Part shown: one piece after another, positions 43,747 to 53,026 of the stretch | Numbering within the stretch: the stretch's first letter is position 1 | Layout of the letters: every line of letters begins with the position of its first letter | From: Vibrio hepatarius | Lineage (GTDB): Bacteria; Pseudomonadota; Gammaproteobacteria; Enterobacterales; Vibrionaceae | NCBI RefSeq assembly: GCF_001274785.1 | Contig: NZ_LHPI01000004.1 | Span: forward strand, 220,871-284,870 | DNA length: 64,000 bases | Direction of reading: 5' to 3' | The notes under the pieces: model-generated | Databases searched by the model: none | What the model was told of the DNA's origin: nothing | Seen by the model: the letters and a program-made list of their open reading frames with translations, nothing else | Translations under genes and position numbers: made by a program

Positions 43747-45763
43747 CGGCACTTTGATGTCCAAATGGCACCATAGGTTTAAAACTATGGTGCGTTACCG
43801 CCTGATGATACTAACGTCGGCGCCAATCTTTCTCACCTTGGTTGCGCTGATCGGCATCACTATTTATTGGTCGATTCACTACACTTGGCAAAGTGCGTTG
43901 CTGGATGTTTCCGAACGTTTGGGTGTTGCTGACAACAGTATCGAGCTTATTCAAGAGAAGCAGGCCAATCATGTTAAGGCGTTTGCTGAATCTTATGATT
44001 TCGTCAGTCGCATTAATCACTTAGCGCAATATGAAGATTTCGAAACTTGGGTCACTGAGCAGAGAAAGCGTTATAACCTCGATTTCCTGCGCTTTCATCG
44101 TGTTGATACCGTTGCTGATAAGTTTCGTTATCTCGACCTGACGCGGAGAGAATCATTCTTTGATGTTCTCAATCAGCAGGAGTTGAATGAACTGGGCGAA
44201 GATCTGGCGAAGCGAGCACAAATCCCAATCCTCAATAGCCAAAAAATTGAAGGGCGTGGATTGGTGAGTCGCACGGTCGTGACGATTTACAACCAACAAA
44301 ACGACATTATCGGCTTTCTCGACGGCGGTTTACTACTCAACAACAGCACGGTTTTGGTCGACCAAATTCGAGATCTGATTTACCCATCAAAAGAAGACAG
44401 CTTACGTCCAGTCGGTACGTTGACGGTATTTCTAGACGATTTACGCATTAGCACCAACGTACCTTTGGACAGCGATGGTCATGTAGGTCGCGCGATCGGT
44501 ACTCGTGTGTCGTCTGAAGTGAATCGCACGGTACTGGTGGAAGGGAAAGAGTGGGTAAATCGCGCGTTCGTTTATGACGCCTGGTACATCACCGCTTATC
44601 AGCCGATGCGAGACCAGTACGATAACGTCATCGGGATGCTTTACACCGGTTACTTGCTGTGGCCGTTTGTGAAATCGTACATGACCAATATCGCCGAGAT
44701 CTCGATTACCACGATTGCGCTGCTCTTAGTTTCTGGCTTTTTGGTCTATCGCGGCTCTCGGGATTTGTTTAACCCCATTGAACACATTCACCGCGTGGTG
44801 AAAATGATCCAATTGGGTAAAGAAACAAGGATTGGTCCACTTGCACTGGATGATGACCATGAATTGGCGCAGTTAGCGAAGCAGTTCGACAATATGCTCG
44901 ACCTACTTAGGCAACAAAAGAATGAGTTGGAACAAGCCGCCGTGGCGTTAGAAGGCAAAGTCGAAGAGCGTACTGCTAGCTTACGTGAGAAGACAGAAGA
45001 ACTGGAACTGCACATCCAATTGCTCAATCAAACCCGCGATAAGTTGGTAACGAATGAAAAACTTGCCGCGTTGGGTGAGTTAACCGCAGGTATTGCCCAC
45101 GAGATCAACAACCCAACCGCGGTGATCCTCGGTAACGTCGAACTTATCCAGTTTGAGCTTGGCCAAGACTCAGAGCGGGTGAAGGAGGAAATTGAAGCCA
45201 TTCATGCTCAAATCGACCGTATCCGGAATATCACGCGTAGCTTACTGCAATACAGTCGTCAGGGCGGCGTGCAGGATGAAATTACTTGGCAGCACGTTAA
45301 CCCAATCGTGGAAGAGAGCATTACGCTGGTGAAAACCGGTACTAAGAAACGTGAGGTCGAGTTTGAGACCGACTTGCAGGCCAAGAGCTCAGTGGAAGTC
45401 AATCGACATCAACTGTTGCAAATCCTAGTTAACTTGCAGATGAACGGCATCCACGCGATGCAAGGTCACGGTAAGTTGAGGATCTCTAGCGAAGATTGGA
45501 TTGAGAATGGGATGAACGTTGGTGCGATCATTCATGTTACCGATGAAGGCAGCGGGATTAAGCCTGAAAACCTCAAACGTATCTTCTCGCCGTTCTATAC
45601 CACCAAGCGTGAGGGGACTGGACTTGGCTTGTCAGTCTCGCAAAGTATCCTCAGCCAAACCGGTGGAGAGCTAAAGGTTGAATCGGAATGGGGCAAAGGC
45701 AGTACGTTCAGTATATATCTGCCTCAGCGAGCGGAAAGCGATTTGAAAATCACCAATCTTTAA
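43736..45763 (+). CDS. Sensor histidine kinase paired with the sigma-54 regulator
   Basis: 675 residues; the first ATG overlaps the regulator gene by 11 bases, and a second in-frame ATG (43757) is possible. Membrane segment at about 25-48, a large periplasmic Cache-type sensor (50-310), a second segment near 320-342, HAMP, a coiled coil (385-430), HisKA with His in GELTAGIAHEINNPTAVI, and HATPase motifs (NLQMNGIHAM, DEGSGI, GTGLGLSVS). The signal is unknown; formate, tungstate/molybdate or a related metabolite is likely from context. Confidence 0.92.
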   Translation: MPNSGTLMSKWHHRFKTMVRYRLMILTSAPIFLTLVALIGITIYWSIHYTWQSALLDVSERLGVADNSIELIQEKQANHVKAFAESYDFVSRINHLAQYEDFETWVTEQRKRYNLDFLRFHRVDTVADKFRYLDLTRRESFFDVLNQQELNELGEDLAKRAQIPILNSQKIEGRGLVSRTVVTIYNQQNDIIGFLDGGLLLNNSTVLVDQIRDLIYPSKEDSLRPVGTLTVFLDDLRISTNVPLDSDGHVGRAIGTRVSSEVNRTVLVEGKEWVNRAFVYDAWYITAYQPMRDQYDNVIGMLYTGYLLWPFVKSYMTNIAEISITTIALLLVSGFLVYRGSRDLFNPIEHIHRVVKMIQLGKETRIGPLALDDDHELAQLAKQFDNMLDLLRQQKNELEQAAVALEGKVEERTASLREKTEELELHIQLLNQTRDKLVTNEKLAALGELTAGIAHEINNPTAVILGNVELIQFELGQDSERVKEEIEAIHAQIDRIRNITRSLLQYSRQGGVQDEITWQHVNPIVEESITLVKTGTKKREVEFETDLQAKSSVEVNRHQLLQILVNLQMNGIHAMQGHGKLRISSEDWIENGMNVGAIIHVTDEGSGIKPENLKRIFSPFYTTKREGTGLGLSVSQSILSQTGGELKVESEWGKGSTFSIYLPQRAESDLKITNL

Positions 45764-45765
45764 TC

Positions 45766-45796
45766 CAAAAAAGCGGAGCTATTAGCTCCGCTTTTT
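45766..45796. terminator. Bidirectional terminator, kinase / MscS genes
   Basis: AAAAAGCGGAGCT and AGCTCCGCTTTTT pair over ATT. It lies between two convergent genes and works in both directions. Confidence 0.85.
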
Positions 45797-45799
45797 CGT

Positions 45800-46678
45800 T
45801 TAGTCTGCGTTTACCGCAATCTTCGGCGGACGAATATTATGTTTTTTGAACTCCTTCATTACGCGCAAGGTAATGTCGGTCTCAAACAGCTTCTCGTATG
45901 CAGTATCGACCACATACGCCTTACAAGTAAGTTGAATTGCCAAGTAGTTATCAGTGATGGTTTGTTTGACTAATACGGTAACTGGTTTAGGTAAGTGAAT
46001 GTAGCGACTTGAAGACGCCGCTTCCTGAATCAAGTCGCGGGCTAGGGTAATGTCCTCATCCAAGCCGACATAGAAAGGAATCACTACCTGCATGTCTAGT
46101 GCGCCATAGTTACCACTGACGGTGACTTCATTGAGAAACTTGTTGTTTGGGATGGTAATGATGTCGTCGTTAAGTGTGCGCATCCGCACCGAACGTAAAC
46201 CAATGGCAATAATGTCGCCGTAGTTACCTTCGAACGTGACGCGGTCACCTACTTGGAACGGGCGGTCAACCATGACTGTCATACCCGCGATAAACGAAGC
46301 GGCCAAATCTTTTAGCGCGAAACCCACCGACACCGCAAGCGTACCGCCGATCAACGCAAGAATTTGGTCGTTGATGCGAAAGCTCATCATAAACACCAAG
46401 ATACCGGCACTCATGTAGATGAAAAACTGCATAAAGGATTGCAGTTTTTGCAGCAGCATACGGTATTGAGCAAACTGCCCGCCGACGCTTTCGACCATCG
46501 AGTTGATAAACTTAAGCAATAACCAAGTTGCGGCAACCACGATCAATGAGAAAAACACGCCGCTCCAACGAATCAGGCTGGCGATTTGGCTGATGTTTTC
46601 AACGCCTGCCACTTCTTCTGTCGCGAAAACGGGAGCGGAGAGAATCAGTCCGATAACAATAAATAGAATGCGTTTCAT
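45800..46678 (-). CDS. MscS-family mechanosensitive channel
   Basis: 292 residues. A signal or first segment (1-19), then membrane segments near 32-52 and 72-95, a pore helix GGTLAVSVGFALKDLAASFIAG (TM3-like), and the MscS beta domain: VDRPFQVGDRVTFEGNYGDIIAIGLRSVRMRTLNDDIITIPNNKFL. The C-terminal alpha-beta domain is present. It is a compact channel in the inner membrane, likely heptameric. The gene starts one base after the NTPase gene, so the two are surely one operon. Confidence 0.9.
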   Translation of the reverse strand: MKRILFIVIGLILSAPVFATEEVAGVENISQIASLIRWSGVFFSLIVVAATWLLLKFINSMVESVGGQFAQYRMLLQKLQSFMQFFIYMSAGILVFMMSFRINDQILALIGGTLAVSVGFALKDLAASFIAGMTVMVDRPFQVGDRVTFEGNYGDIIAIGLRSVRMRTLNDDIITIPNNKFLNEVTVSGNYGALDMQVVIPFYVGLDEDITLARDLIQEAASSSRYIHLPKPVTVLVKQTITDNYLAIQLTCKAYVVDTAYEKLFETDITLRVMKEFKKHNIRPPKIAVNAD

Positions 46679-46679
46679 A

Positions 46680-49025
46680 TTACTTCACCAATAGATGCTG
46701 ACGGTCGAGAACGTTGGTTATATGTCGGAACCAATGGTCAGACACTCGCGCTTTATCTTCGAGCCACTCGATGTAACCGCGGCTTTCAAAATAGCGCAGC
46801 GTACCAGTCACTTCTGCAATACTCAGTTGAGTACAGTCCGACAGCACTTCAGGAGAGGCAATTTCCAATTGAACAATAGAACGCAGCACCGCCAGCATCG
46901 GTTTAGGCATTTTCTCAAGCTCTTGAGATTCAGGTACGCGAAACAGGCGAATGTAAACTTGCCCAGTGTCTTTGTCCTGATTGAGCGATAAGCGGAAGAA
47001 GCGAAGTGCAACAGTCGGGTTACCGTCAGCGTAGTGCCACAAAATACGATAGAAGCCTTGTTTAGCGCGTTCTTCTTCCGTGACGTCTTCCTGATCCCAT
47101 TGTTTAGGAACAACAAGGCCTTCAAACGACACTTGTTTTTGATCGGCTTGGTTGATGCGAGTATCCAACAGTTGGTGGATTTGTTTCTCTGTCCAGCGCG
47201 GTAAGAAAGTCACCAAATCAAACAGGAGGCGTTCGCCGCGCGCACGGTCGACAAAACGCCAGCTAGCTTTTTCGATTGCGATGACTACGCGATGATTTTT
47301 CTTCGAACGGCGAAGTAGGTTGGTTAGGCGAATAAGGTCTGCAAGACCACCGACCATAGGCTTGACCAAGCGTTGCGCGTTGTCTACCGCAATTAAGTAA
47401 GTGGTATCGCTCTTACGCAAATGGGCAAGAATTTGAATTTCAGTGGCGTCTTCTTCTAGGCCTAAGCTGGCAGCGAAATGTGCCAGTAGCTCGCCGTAGC
47501 CCGAATAAGGGCAACTAAGATAAATTGGCTCCGCGTTTTTCACTTTGCTCAGTAAACTTAATAGCAAAGTTGTGGTACCAACGCCACGTTCGCCTGAAAG
47601 AACACAAATTGCTGGGCTGTCAGTCATCAAGTATTTCGACAGTTGCTTCACTTCGTCTTTGGCATAGTCAATTAAAGCGCTGTCATAACTGCCCGGAGAG
47701 ACATAGTCGAACGTTTCGCTACCTTTGATTCTCACCAAATTTGAGTGACCATTGTTATTATCGGTTTGCTTAGCGACTTCGATGCGGAACAAATACGCTA
47801 ACGCCTGACTAAAGAAGCTGTAGTTCGATAGCGCAGCCACGATGCGGTGTTTAAAGTTGTGTATTGTAAGCCAAACGATCGCAATTGCAGTGGCTGGAAT
47901 ATTGAGCAAAAACGAATCTTTACGTCGTACCGCCCAGTTAACCCATACTGGTCGGTCAGATAGGTGCTCAACCGTGTCAAACACCTTCTTACGCCACAAA
48001 CCTAGTACAGAGATGGTGACCAGAATAAACCACGTGTAGAGCGCACTGTAAATCCAATAATAAATGGTTCCTTTGCCCAGTGTTCGCATCGAGATTTGTA
48101 AAATTACCCCTGCGACAATCGCACTCCACACGTAACGACGAATGGTTTTTAAACGTAATGCCACCACATCAGGGCTAGAGCTGCGACTGTTACGGTAAGC
48201 AAACTCAAGAATAAAGCTGATTGCGATAGAACCGCCGAGTATCCACCAAGTGAAGATCTCAAGAAAGATAAGGTGCTGCAGGCTAGGGATCTCAGACAAT
48301 ACACGAAGCGAGAGTGTGATAGCGATTAACCATGCAATCGCGCGGTGGGCGCGGCTTACGTACCAAATCAGACGAATCCACAGCGCAGGTTTGCTGTTGT
48401 TTTCGAGCTGGGTTTGTTTAAACAGAGTGATCAGGCGTTTGCTGTTTGTTAGCCACCACACTAAGCCAAAATAGATAAATAAAACTTTTAGGCCCGCCCA
48501 GATAACCGGAATCGGCGAAATCAAGACTTCACTTAAAAGAGATTTGAAGCTACGTAGCTGGAAATACACCAGATATTCTAGATTGAGCTGGGTATGCTGC
48601 CACTCTTGTTTGAATTGGGTAACACCATAAGGCCCAAATCCAGTGAGCTTGTCGTGGGTAACCGGGTCAGTTAGTGCCAGCAACCGTTCTTTACTGTGGC
48701 CTAAACTGGTTAACGTGAGATGGCTAGACTCGGTCTCAAACCAAATCTCGTTCGTTGCGTTTTTTTTGTACGCTTCAAGGTGTTGTTTAAACAGATCGAT
48801 TTGTTTACGTTGCTCATTGATCGCCGCATCAAGCAAGTGGTCGACTTTGCGCTTGTCTTGCTCTGTCATAAACAACGGTTCTGGGATTTGAGAAATTTCT
48901 TGTTCGATGTCGGCACTGACAGCATCGACTTGCGGTGTCGCCTTAAAGTCATACTGCCAATTCGCGACAGCTGGATAGACCGTAATTAGGCTCACCACAC
49001 ATAAAAGGCGTAGGAAAAAACGCAT
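46680..49025 (-). CDS. Membrane protein with P-loop NTPase and winged-helix domains
   Basis: 781 residues; family not recognised. Signal peptide (1-21), a helical periplasmic region to about 170, then about six membrane segments (178-195, 226-245, 252-275, 298-315, 322-343, 372-388). This resembles the N-terminal part of large MscS-type proteins without the pore. A cytoplasmic AAA/STAND-like NTPase follows: Walker A GERGVGTT (478-485), Walker B TYLIAVDNAQ (about 542-551) and a sensor strand VVIAIE. A winged helix lies at about 705-765. It may control the adjacent MscS channel. Confidence 0.8.
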   Translation of the reverse strand: MRFFLRLLCVVSLITVYPAVANWQYDFKATPQVDAVSADIEQEISQIPEPLFMTEQDKRKVDHLLDAAINEQRKQIDLFKQHLEAYKKNATNEIWFETESSHLTLTSLGHSKERLLALTDPVTHDKLTGFGPYGVTQFKQEWQHTQLNLEYLVYFQLRSFKSLLSEVLISPIPVIWAGLKVLFIYFGLVWWLTNSKRLITLFKQTQLENNSKPALWIRLIWYVSRAHRAIAWLIAITLSLRVLSEIPSLQHLIFLEIFTWWILGGSIAISFILEFAYRNSRSSSPDVVALRLKTIRRYVWSAIVAGVILQISMRTLGKGTIYYWIYSALYTWFILVTISVLGLWRKKVFDTVEHLSDRPVWVNWAVRRKDSFLLNIPATAIAIVWLTIHNFKHRIVAALSNYSFFSQALAYLFRIEVAKQTDNNNGHSNLVRIKGSETFDYVSPGSYDSALIDYAKDEVKQLSKYLMTDSPAICVLSGERGVGTTTLLLSLLSKVKNAEPIYLSCPYSGYGELLAHFAASLGLEEDATEIQILAHLRKSDTTYLIAVDNAQRLVKPMVGGLADLIRLTNLLRRSKKNHRVVIAIEKASWRFVDRARGERLLFDLVTFLPRWTEKQIHQLLDTRINQADQKQVSFEGLVVPKQWDQEDVTEEERAKQGFYRILWHYADGNPTVALRFFRLSLNQDKDTGQVYIRLFRVPESQELEKMPKPMLAVLRSIVQLEIASPEVLSDCTQLSIAEVTGTLRYFESRGYIEWLEDKARVSDHWFRHITNVLDRQHLLVK

Positions 49026-49074
49026 AAAAATCTCTTATAACTTATCAAGTTAGATTTATCTTAGTTGGTTTAAA

Positions 49075-49095
49075 GTCGAAAGCGAGGAATTCGAC
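49075..49095. repeat. Palindrome in the divergent gap between NTPase and ybiT genes
   Basis: GTCGAA and TTCGAC form a perfect 6-base inverted repeat with a 9-base centre. It lies 50 bases upstream of the NTPase gene start. A regulator site is possible. Confidence 0.35.
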
Positions 49096-49250
49096 AGCGA
49101 TTTTAAGGCGCATGACTATATGCCTAAGCATGAGTCAAGTGTCATAAGGATGTCATTAATTCCAGAGAACTCAAAGTTAAAACAAAACTTGAAGTTAGGG
49201 GCGGTTATAAGTAGTGTGGCGCCGTTTGTCACAATTTATAGGTAAAGACT

Positions 49251-50843
49251 TTGATTTCCACTAACAACATCACGCAGCAATTTGGTGCTAAGCCACTGTT
49301 TGAAAATATCTCGGTAAAGTTTGGTGAAGGTAACCGCTACGGCCTAATTGGTGCGAATGGATGTGGTAAGTCTACCTTTATGAAAATCCTCAGTGGTGAG
49401 CTAGATCCAACTGGCGGTAACGTAAGCTACGACCCAAATGAGCGTGTTGCAAAGCTAAATCAGGATCAGTTCGCATACGAAGAATACACCGTCATTGACA
49501 CCGTAATCATGGGTTACAAAGAACTGTGGGAAGTTAAAAAAGAGCGTGACCGTATTTACTCTCTACCTGAAATGTCTGAAGACGAAGGTATGTTGGTGGC
49601 TGACCTTGAAGTTCAGTTTGCGGAAATGGACGGCTACATGGCGGATGCCAAAGCTGGTGAATTACTGCTAGCCGTTGGTATCCCAGAAGAGCAGCACTAC
49701 GGCCTGATGAGCGAAATCGCTCCAGGTTGGAAGCTACGTGTACTATTGGCTCAGGTTCTGTTTGCTGACCCGCACATCATGCTGCTTGACGAACCAACCA
49801 ACAACCTGGATATCGATACGATCCGTTGGCTGGAAGATACGCTAAACCAGCGTAACTGCACGATGATCATCATCTCGCACGACCGTCACTTCCTAAACTC
49901 TGTATGTACCCACATGGCAGACTTAGATTACGGTGAACTTCGTGTCTACCCAGGTAACTACGACGAGTACATGACGGCTGCAACTCAAGCTCGCACACGT
50001 TTGCTTGCGGATAACGCGAAGAAGAAAGCACAAATTGCTGAGCTACAAACGTTCGTTGCTCGTTTCTCGGCAAACGCATCGAAAGCAAAACAAGCAACAT
50101 CTCGTGCGAAGCAAATCGATAAGATCCAGCTTGAAGAAGTAAAAGCGTCAAGCCGTCAAAACCCATTCATCCGTTTTGAACAATCAAAAGAGCTGTTCCG
50201 TAACGCGCTTGAAATTGAAAACCTAAGCCAAGGTTTCGAAAACGACCTATTTACCAACTTCAACGCAATTTTCGAAGTGGGTGAGCGCGTTGCCATCATC
50301 GGTGAAAACGGTGTGGGTAAAACAACGCTACTGAATACCTTAGCGGGTGTTCTAGAACCACGTACTGGTGAGTACAAATGGTCTGAAAACTCAAACATCG
50401 GTTACTATGCGCAAGACCACGCGGAAGATTTCGCTGAAGACAAGAACCTAATGGACTGGATGGGTCAATGGCGTCAAGAAGGCGATGATGAGCAAGTGAT
50501 TCGTAGCTTCTTGGGTCGTATGTTGTTCTCGCAAGACGACATCAAAAAGTCGGTAAAAGTGCTTTCTGGTGGTGAGCAAGGGCGCATGTTGCTTGGTAAA
50601 CTAATGATGCACAAACCAAACATGCTGCTAATGGATGAACCAACTAACCACATGGATATGGAATCGATTGAGTCGTTGAACTCCGCGTTAGAGCAATACA
50701 AGGGTACGTTGTTCTTCGTCTCTCACGACCGCGTATTCGTTGACTCTCTGGCAACGCGTATTCTTGAGATTCGAGATGGTCAAATCCACGACTTTAAAGG
50801 CACTTATGCCGAGTTCCTTAAAGCGCGTGGCATCGAAGGTTAA
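49251..50843 (+). CDS. ybiT: ABC-F family ATPase YbiT
   Basis: 530 residues, with no membrane segments and two ABC domains joined by a basic linker ([29 protein letters not shown]). First set: [19 protein letters not shown]; second: [33 protein letters not shown]. This is the ABC-F arrangement, and the length and linker fit YbiT. These proteins bind the ribosome and affect translation. The start is TTG 49251, with AGGTAAAG upstream. The first domain lacks a canonical LSGG motif ([12 protein letters not shown]), typical of YbiT. Confidence 0.92.
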   Translation: MISTNNITQQFGAKPLFENISVKFGEGNRYGLIGANGCGKSTFMKILSGELDPTGGNVSYDPNERVAKLNQDQFAYEEYTVIDTVIMGYKELWEVKKERDRIYSLPEMSEDEGMLVADLEVQFAEMDGYMADAKAGELLLAVGIPEEQHYGLMSEIAPGWKLRVLLAQVLFADPHIMLLDEPTNNLDIDTIRWLEDTLNQRNCTMIIISHDRHFLNSVCTHMADLDYGELRVYPGNYDEYMTAATQARTRLLADNAKKKAQIAELQTFVARFSANASKAKQATSRAKQIDKIQLEEVKASSRQNPFIRFEQSKELFRNALEIENLSQGFENDLFTNFNAIFEVGERVAIIGENGVGKTTLLNTLAGVLEPRTGEYKWSENSNIGYYAQDHAEDFAEDKNLMDWMGQWRQEGDDEQVIRSFLGRMLFSQDDIKKSVKVLSGGEQGRMLLGKLMMHKPNMLLMDEPTNHMDMESIESLNSALEQYKGTLFFVSHDRVFVDSLATRILEIRDGQIHDFKGTYAEFLKARGIEG

Positions 50844-50856
50844 TTCCTTTTCCAAG

Positions 50857-50886
50857 AAAAAAGAGCCTCAGTTGAGGCTCTTTTTG
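50857..50886. terminator. Bidirectional terminator between ybiT and fdhD
   Basis: AAAGAGCCTC and GAGGCTCTTT pair around AGTT, with A and T runs on either side. It lies between convergent genes. Confidence 0.88.
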
Positions 50887-50910
50887 TATTTACTCAGTTT
50901 ACGATGACGA

Positions 50911-51741
50911 TTAGTCGGCGAGATGGCCTTTAACGTCAAATACCATTTTCTCTGCGCCTGTGAACACTTGGAAACGTAACCCTTTCGCTCGAGCGATGGT
51001 GGTAATACCGAACTTCTTCGCCAGATCCAGCCCCATTTGTGTAACGCCAGAACGAGACAGCAATACAGGAATGCCCATTTGCGCGACTTTTATCACCATC
51101 TCAGACGTCAAGCGACCAGTGGTATAAAAGATCTTATCTTCACCTGACTCTCCATTGAGCCACATTTCACCCGCCAGCGTATCCACAGCATTATGGCGAC
51201 CGACATCTTCGACAAAAGACAGCACTTCATCGCCACGACAAACCGCACAGCCATGGACTGCGCCTGCTTTCTTGTAGGTATCGTTGTAATGAGTTAGTGC
51301 TTTTAATGCCGCATACACTTGTGATTGCTTCAGCTCTACTTGCGGAACTTGATAGTTTTCCAACTGCTTCATTACGTTGCCATACATAGTGCCTTGACCA
51401 CATCCTGAGGTAACGGTCTTTTTCTTCAATGCGCCTTCAAGGTGTTCGGTATTTTCTTTGGTAATCACTGCAGCTGTATGGGTTTGCCAATCAATGATGA
51501 CTGACTCAAGTGCATCTGGATCGGATAGGAAACTTTGGTTTTTCAAGTAGCCCAGTACTAAAGACTCAGGCCTTGAGCCGAGCGTCATCAAGGTAACGAC
51601 TTCTTTCCAGTTAAGCATAACGGTCAACGGGCGTTCACAGGCGATTTGCTTGACGAGCTTTTCGCCGTACTCGTCATACACTTCGACTTCAATGGTCTGC
51701 AGAGGGTTTTCACTGGTTTTTATAATATTTGGCTTAACCAC
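50911..51741 (-). CDS. fdhD: FdhD sulfurtransferase for formate dehydrogenase
   Basis: 276 residues. FdhD passes sulfur from IscS to the molybdenum cofactor, which formate dehydrogenase needs for activity. Visible motifs are GSRPESLVLGYLKNQSFL, the Cys loop TSGCGQGTMYG with Cys114, AVHGCAVC, FVEDVGRHNAVDTLAG and TTGRLTSEMVIKVAQMGIPVLLSRSG. Only one Cys is in the loop; in E. coli a CxxC pair is present, but only the first Cys is reported as essential. It is divergent from the fdh operon. Confidence 0.93.
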   Translation of the reverse strand: MVKPNIIKTSENPLQTIEVEVYDEYGEKLVKQIACERPLTVMLNWKEVVTLMTLGSRPESLVLGYLKNQSFLSDPDALESVIIDWQTHTAAVITKENTEHLEGALKKKTVTSGCGQGTMYGNVMKQLENYQVPQVELKQSQVYAALKALTHYNDTYKKAGAVHGCAVCRGDEVLSFVEDVGRHNAVDTLAGEMWLNGESGEDKIFYTTGRLTSEMVIKVAQMGIPVLLSRSGVTQMGLDLAKKFGITTIARAKGLRFQVFTGAEKMVFDVKGHLAD

Positions 51742-51790
51742 GAGTTGTCCTATGTTTAGAGTTGGTTACGAATTCTAAGAATATACTACA

Positions 51791-51806
51791 AGCAATTACT
51801 ATTCCT
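51791..51806 (-). promoter_or_regulatory. Possible sigma-54 promoter of fdhD
   Basis: On the minus strand AGGAATAGTAATTGCT keeps GG and TTGC at the right spacing, but misses T1, C4 and C6 of TGGCACR-N4-TTGCW. The ATG is 50 bases downstream. No clear palindrome lies upstream, so this is weak. Confidence 0.4.
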
Positions 51807-51923
51807 TGTTTAAGCGCGTCATAATTTTATTTCTCGCTGATTGTTTGCTTGTGTCGGTGAGCTTGAAGATAGGTATAAATATTGCTTAGCTTGATAGATA
51901 ACGAGAATGTAGGGCAAAACCTA

Positions 51924-52388
51924 ATGACCAACCAAGATATTGCGGAAAGCAAATTAGAGAAAAATGAGGAACTTTGGTCTCTGGAGTGCAATTTAGTTGT
52001 GCACGAGATCGCAACCGGTATGTGGATGACAACGCAATGGCAGCTTACGGGGTTTAACTTAAAGCCAGAGACAGTCAGCAAACGCGTTGTAACGCTTCAA
52101 CTGCATCGTGACGAGCGAACCGACTATCGCTTTAACTTAAGTTCTCAGCAACCGAAATTGTTCTTAGTGCTAGATACGGTAGAGAGTGAGGAAGACCCTA
52201 ACATAGTTTTGCTCACTGCTTCTCAAGGTGTTGCAGGACAATACATGGACGGCGACTACTTGGTGTTGTCGGCCGATATGCCGCTTCCTGTTCAGGCTTG
52301 GATGGAAGCGTATATTGGACGTCACGGTGAGTTGTTGGAAACACGACGTAAGAAACGCAAAGGTGCAGGGCGAGCAAGTGGCAACTAG
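51924..52388 (+). CDS. DUF3305 formate dehydrogenase accessory protein
   Basis: 154 residues from the ATG at 51924 (a TTG at 51882 keeps the frame open). The core WSLECNLVVHEIATGMWMTTQWQLTGF and VVTLQLHRDERTDYRFNLSSQQPKLFLVL fits DUF3305. The C-terminus is basic (ETRRKKRKGAGRAS). The family is always near formate dehydrogenase genes, but its action is not known. The stop overlaps the next gene by 11 bases. Confidence 0.82.
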   Translation: MTNQDIAESKLEKNEELWSLECNLVVHEIATGMWMTTQWQLTGFNLKPETVSKRVVTLQLHRDERTDYRFNLSSQQPKLFLVLDTVESEEDPNIVLLTASQGVAGQYMDGDYLVLSADMPLPVQAWMEAYIGRHGELLETRRKKRKGAGRASGN

Positions 52389-52908
52389 TTTTTTAGGGCG
52401 CTGGTCAAAGCGTAAGCTAGAAGGTGATAACAGCGAAGCGGATACGCTTGGTTCTGACAACGCCGAACTTCGAACTGACAGTCAAACCTCAGCTGATGTT
52501 TCTATTCAAGAGGAAGAGCTCGTTGTTTCATCCGCTGAAGAGAACACTACTGATGTAGCGTCTTCTGATGAAGGGGAAGAGCTATCAGTAGCTGCATTGC
52601 TGGCGTCGGAAGCAGAGGCGGCAGTAAAAAAAGCGGCATTAAGAAAGCTGTTCCTGTCTGGTGAGTTCAGTGAAGTTGACCGGCTCGTTGACTATGACCA
52701 TGACTACGCAGCGGTGAGCACGTTACCAAGTGAAGCAGCAGCCAAACTTCGTGAGTGGTTAAACAAACCAGAAGAAGAGTCAGCAGAGAATGAGGCTGAA
52801 CTCGTTAACGAAGAAACGCAGCTAGCGTCTATTGATGCAGAAGCAGCGGAAATCGATGATTCAGAACAAGATTTACAAGTGGGACAAAATATACCACACG
52901 AAAAATAG
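52378..52908 (+). CDS. DUF3306 formate dehydrogenase accessory protein
   Basis: 176 residues from GTG 52378 (initiator then ATSFLGRWSKRKLEGDN, the usual DUF3306 start). It is very acidic (long Glu/Ser/Ala stretches), with a central KAALRKLFLSGEFSEVDRLVDYDHDYAAVSTLP segment that is the conserved part. There is no signal peptide. It is coupled to the DUF3305 gene by an 11-base overlap. The 3' end of the gene contains the first enhancer-like palindrome of the fdh promoter. Confidence 0.8.
   Translation: MATSFLGRWSKRKLEGDNSEADTLGSDNAELRTDSQTSADVSIQEEELVVSSAEENTTDVASSDEGEELSVAALLASEAEAAVKKAALRKLFLSGEFSEVDRLVDYDHDYAAVSTLPSEAAAKLREWLNKPEEESAENEAELVNEETQLASIDAEAAEIDDSEQDLQVGQNIPHEK
52880..52896. promoter_or_regulatory. 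Enhancer-type palindrome, fdh site A
   Basis: TGGGACAAAATATACCA has one perfect half TGNGACA and one half with two mismatches. It lies inside the end of the DUF3306 gene. Confidence 0.5.
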
Positions 52909-52923
52909 GTACATTTTGACTAA
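52907..52923. promoter_or_regulatory. Enhancer-type palindrome, fdh site B (weak)
   Basis: AGGTACATTTTGACTAA fits nine of twelve fixed positions of TGNGACA-N3-TGTCNCA. Its centre is 27 bases from site A and 34 from site C. Confidence 0.35.
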
Positions 52924-52940
52924 ACCATCAATTGAACGGG

Positions 52941-52957
52941 TGCGACATTTTGTCTCA
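52941..52957. promoter_or_regulatory. Enhancer-type palindrome, fdh site C
   Basis: TGCGACATTTTGTCTCA is the exact reverse complement of the site before tupA (42210-42226). It fits all fixed bases of the palindrome and lies 70 bases upstream of the -24 element. Confidence 0.75.
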
Positions 52958-53026
52958 TCCGTTTTTTATTTATTCTGTTTTTACTCAGCAGTTATCTAAG
53001 TTTCTGATTTTATTTGCAATAAAAGT

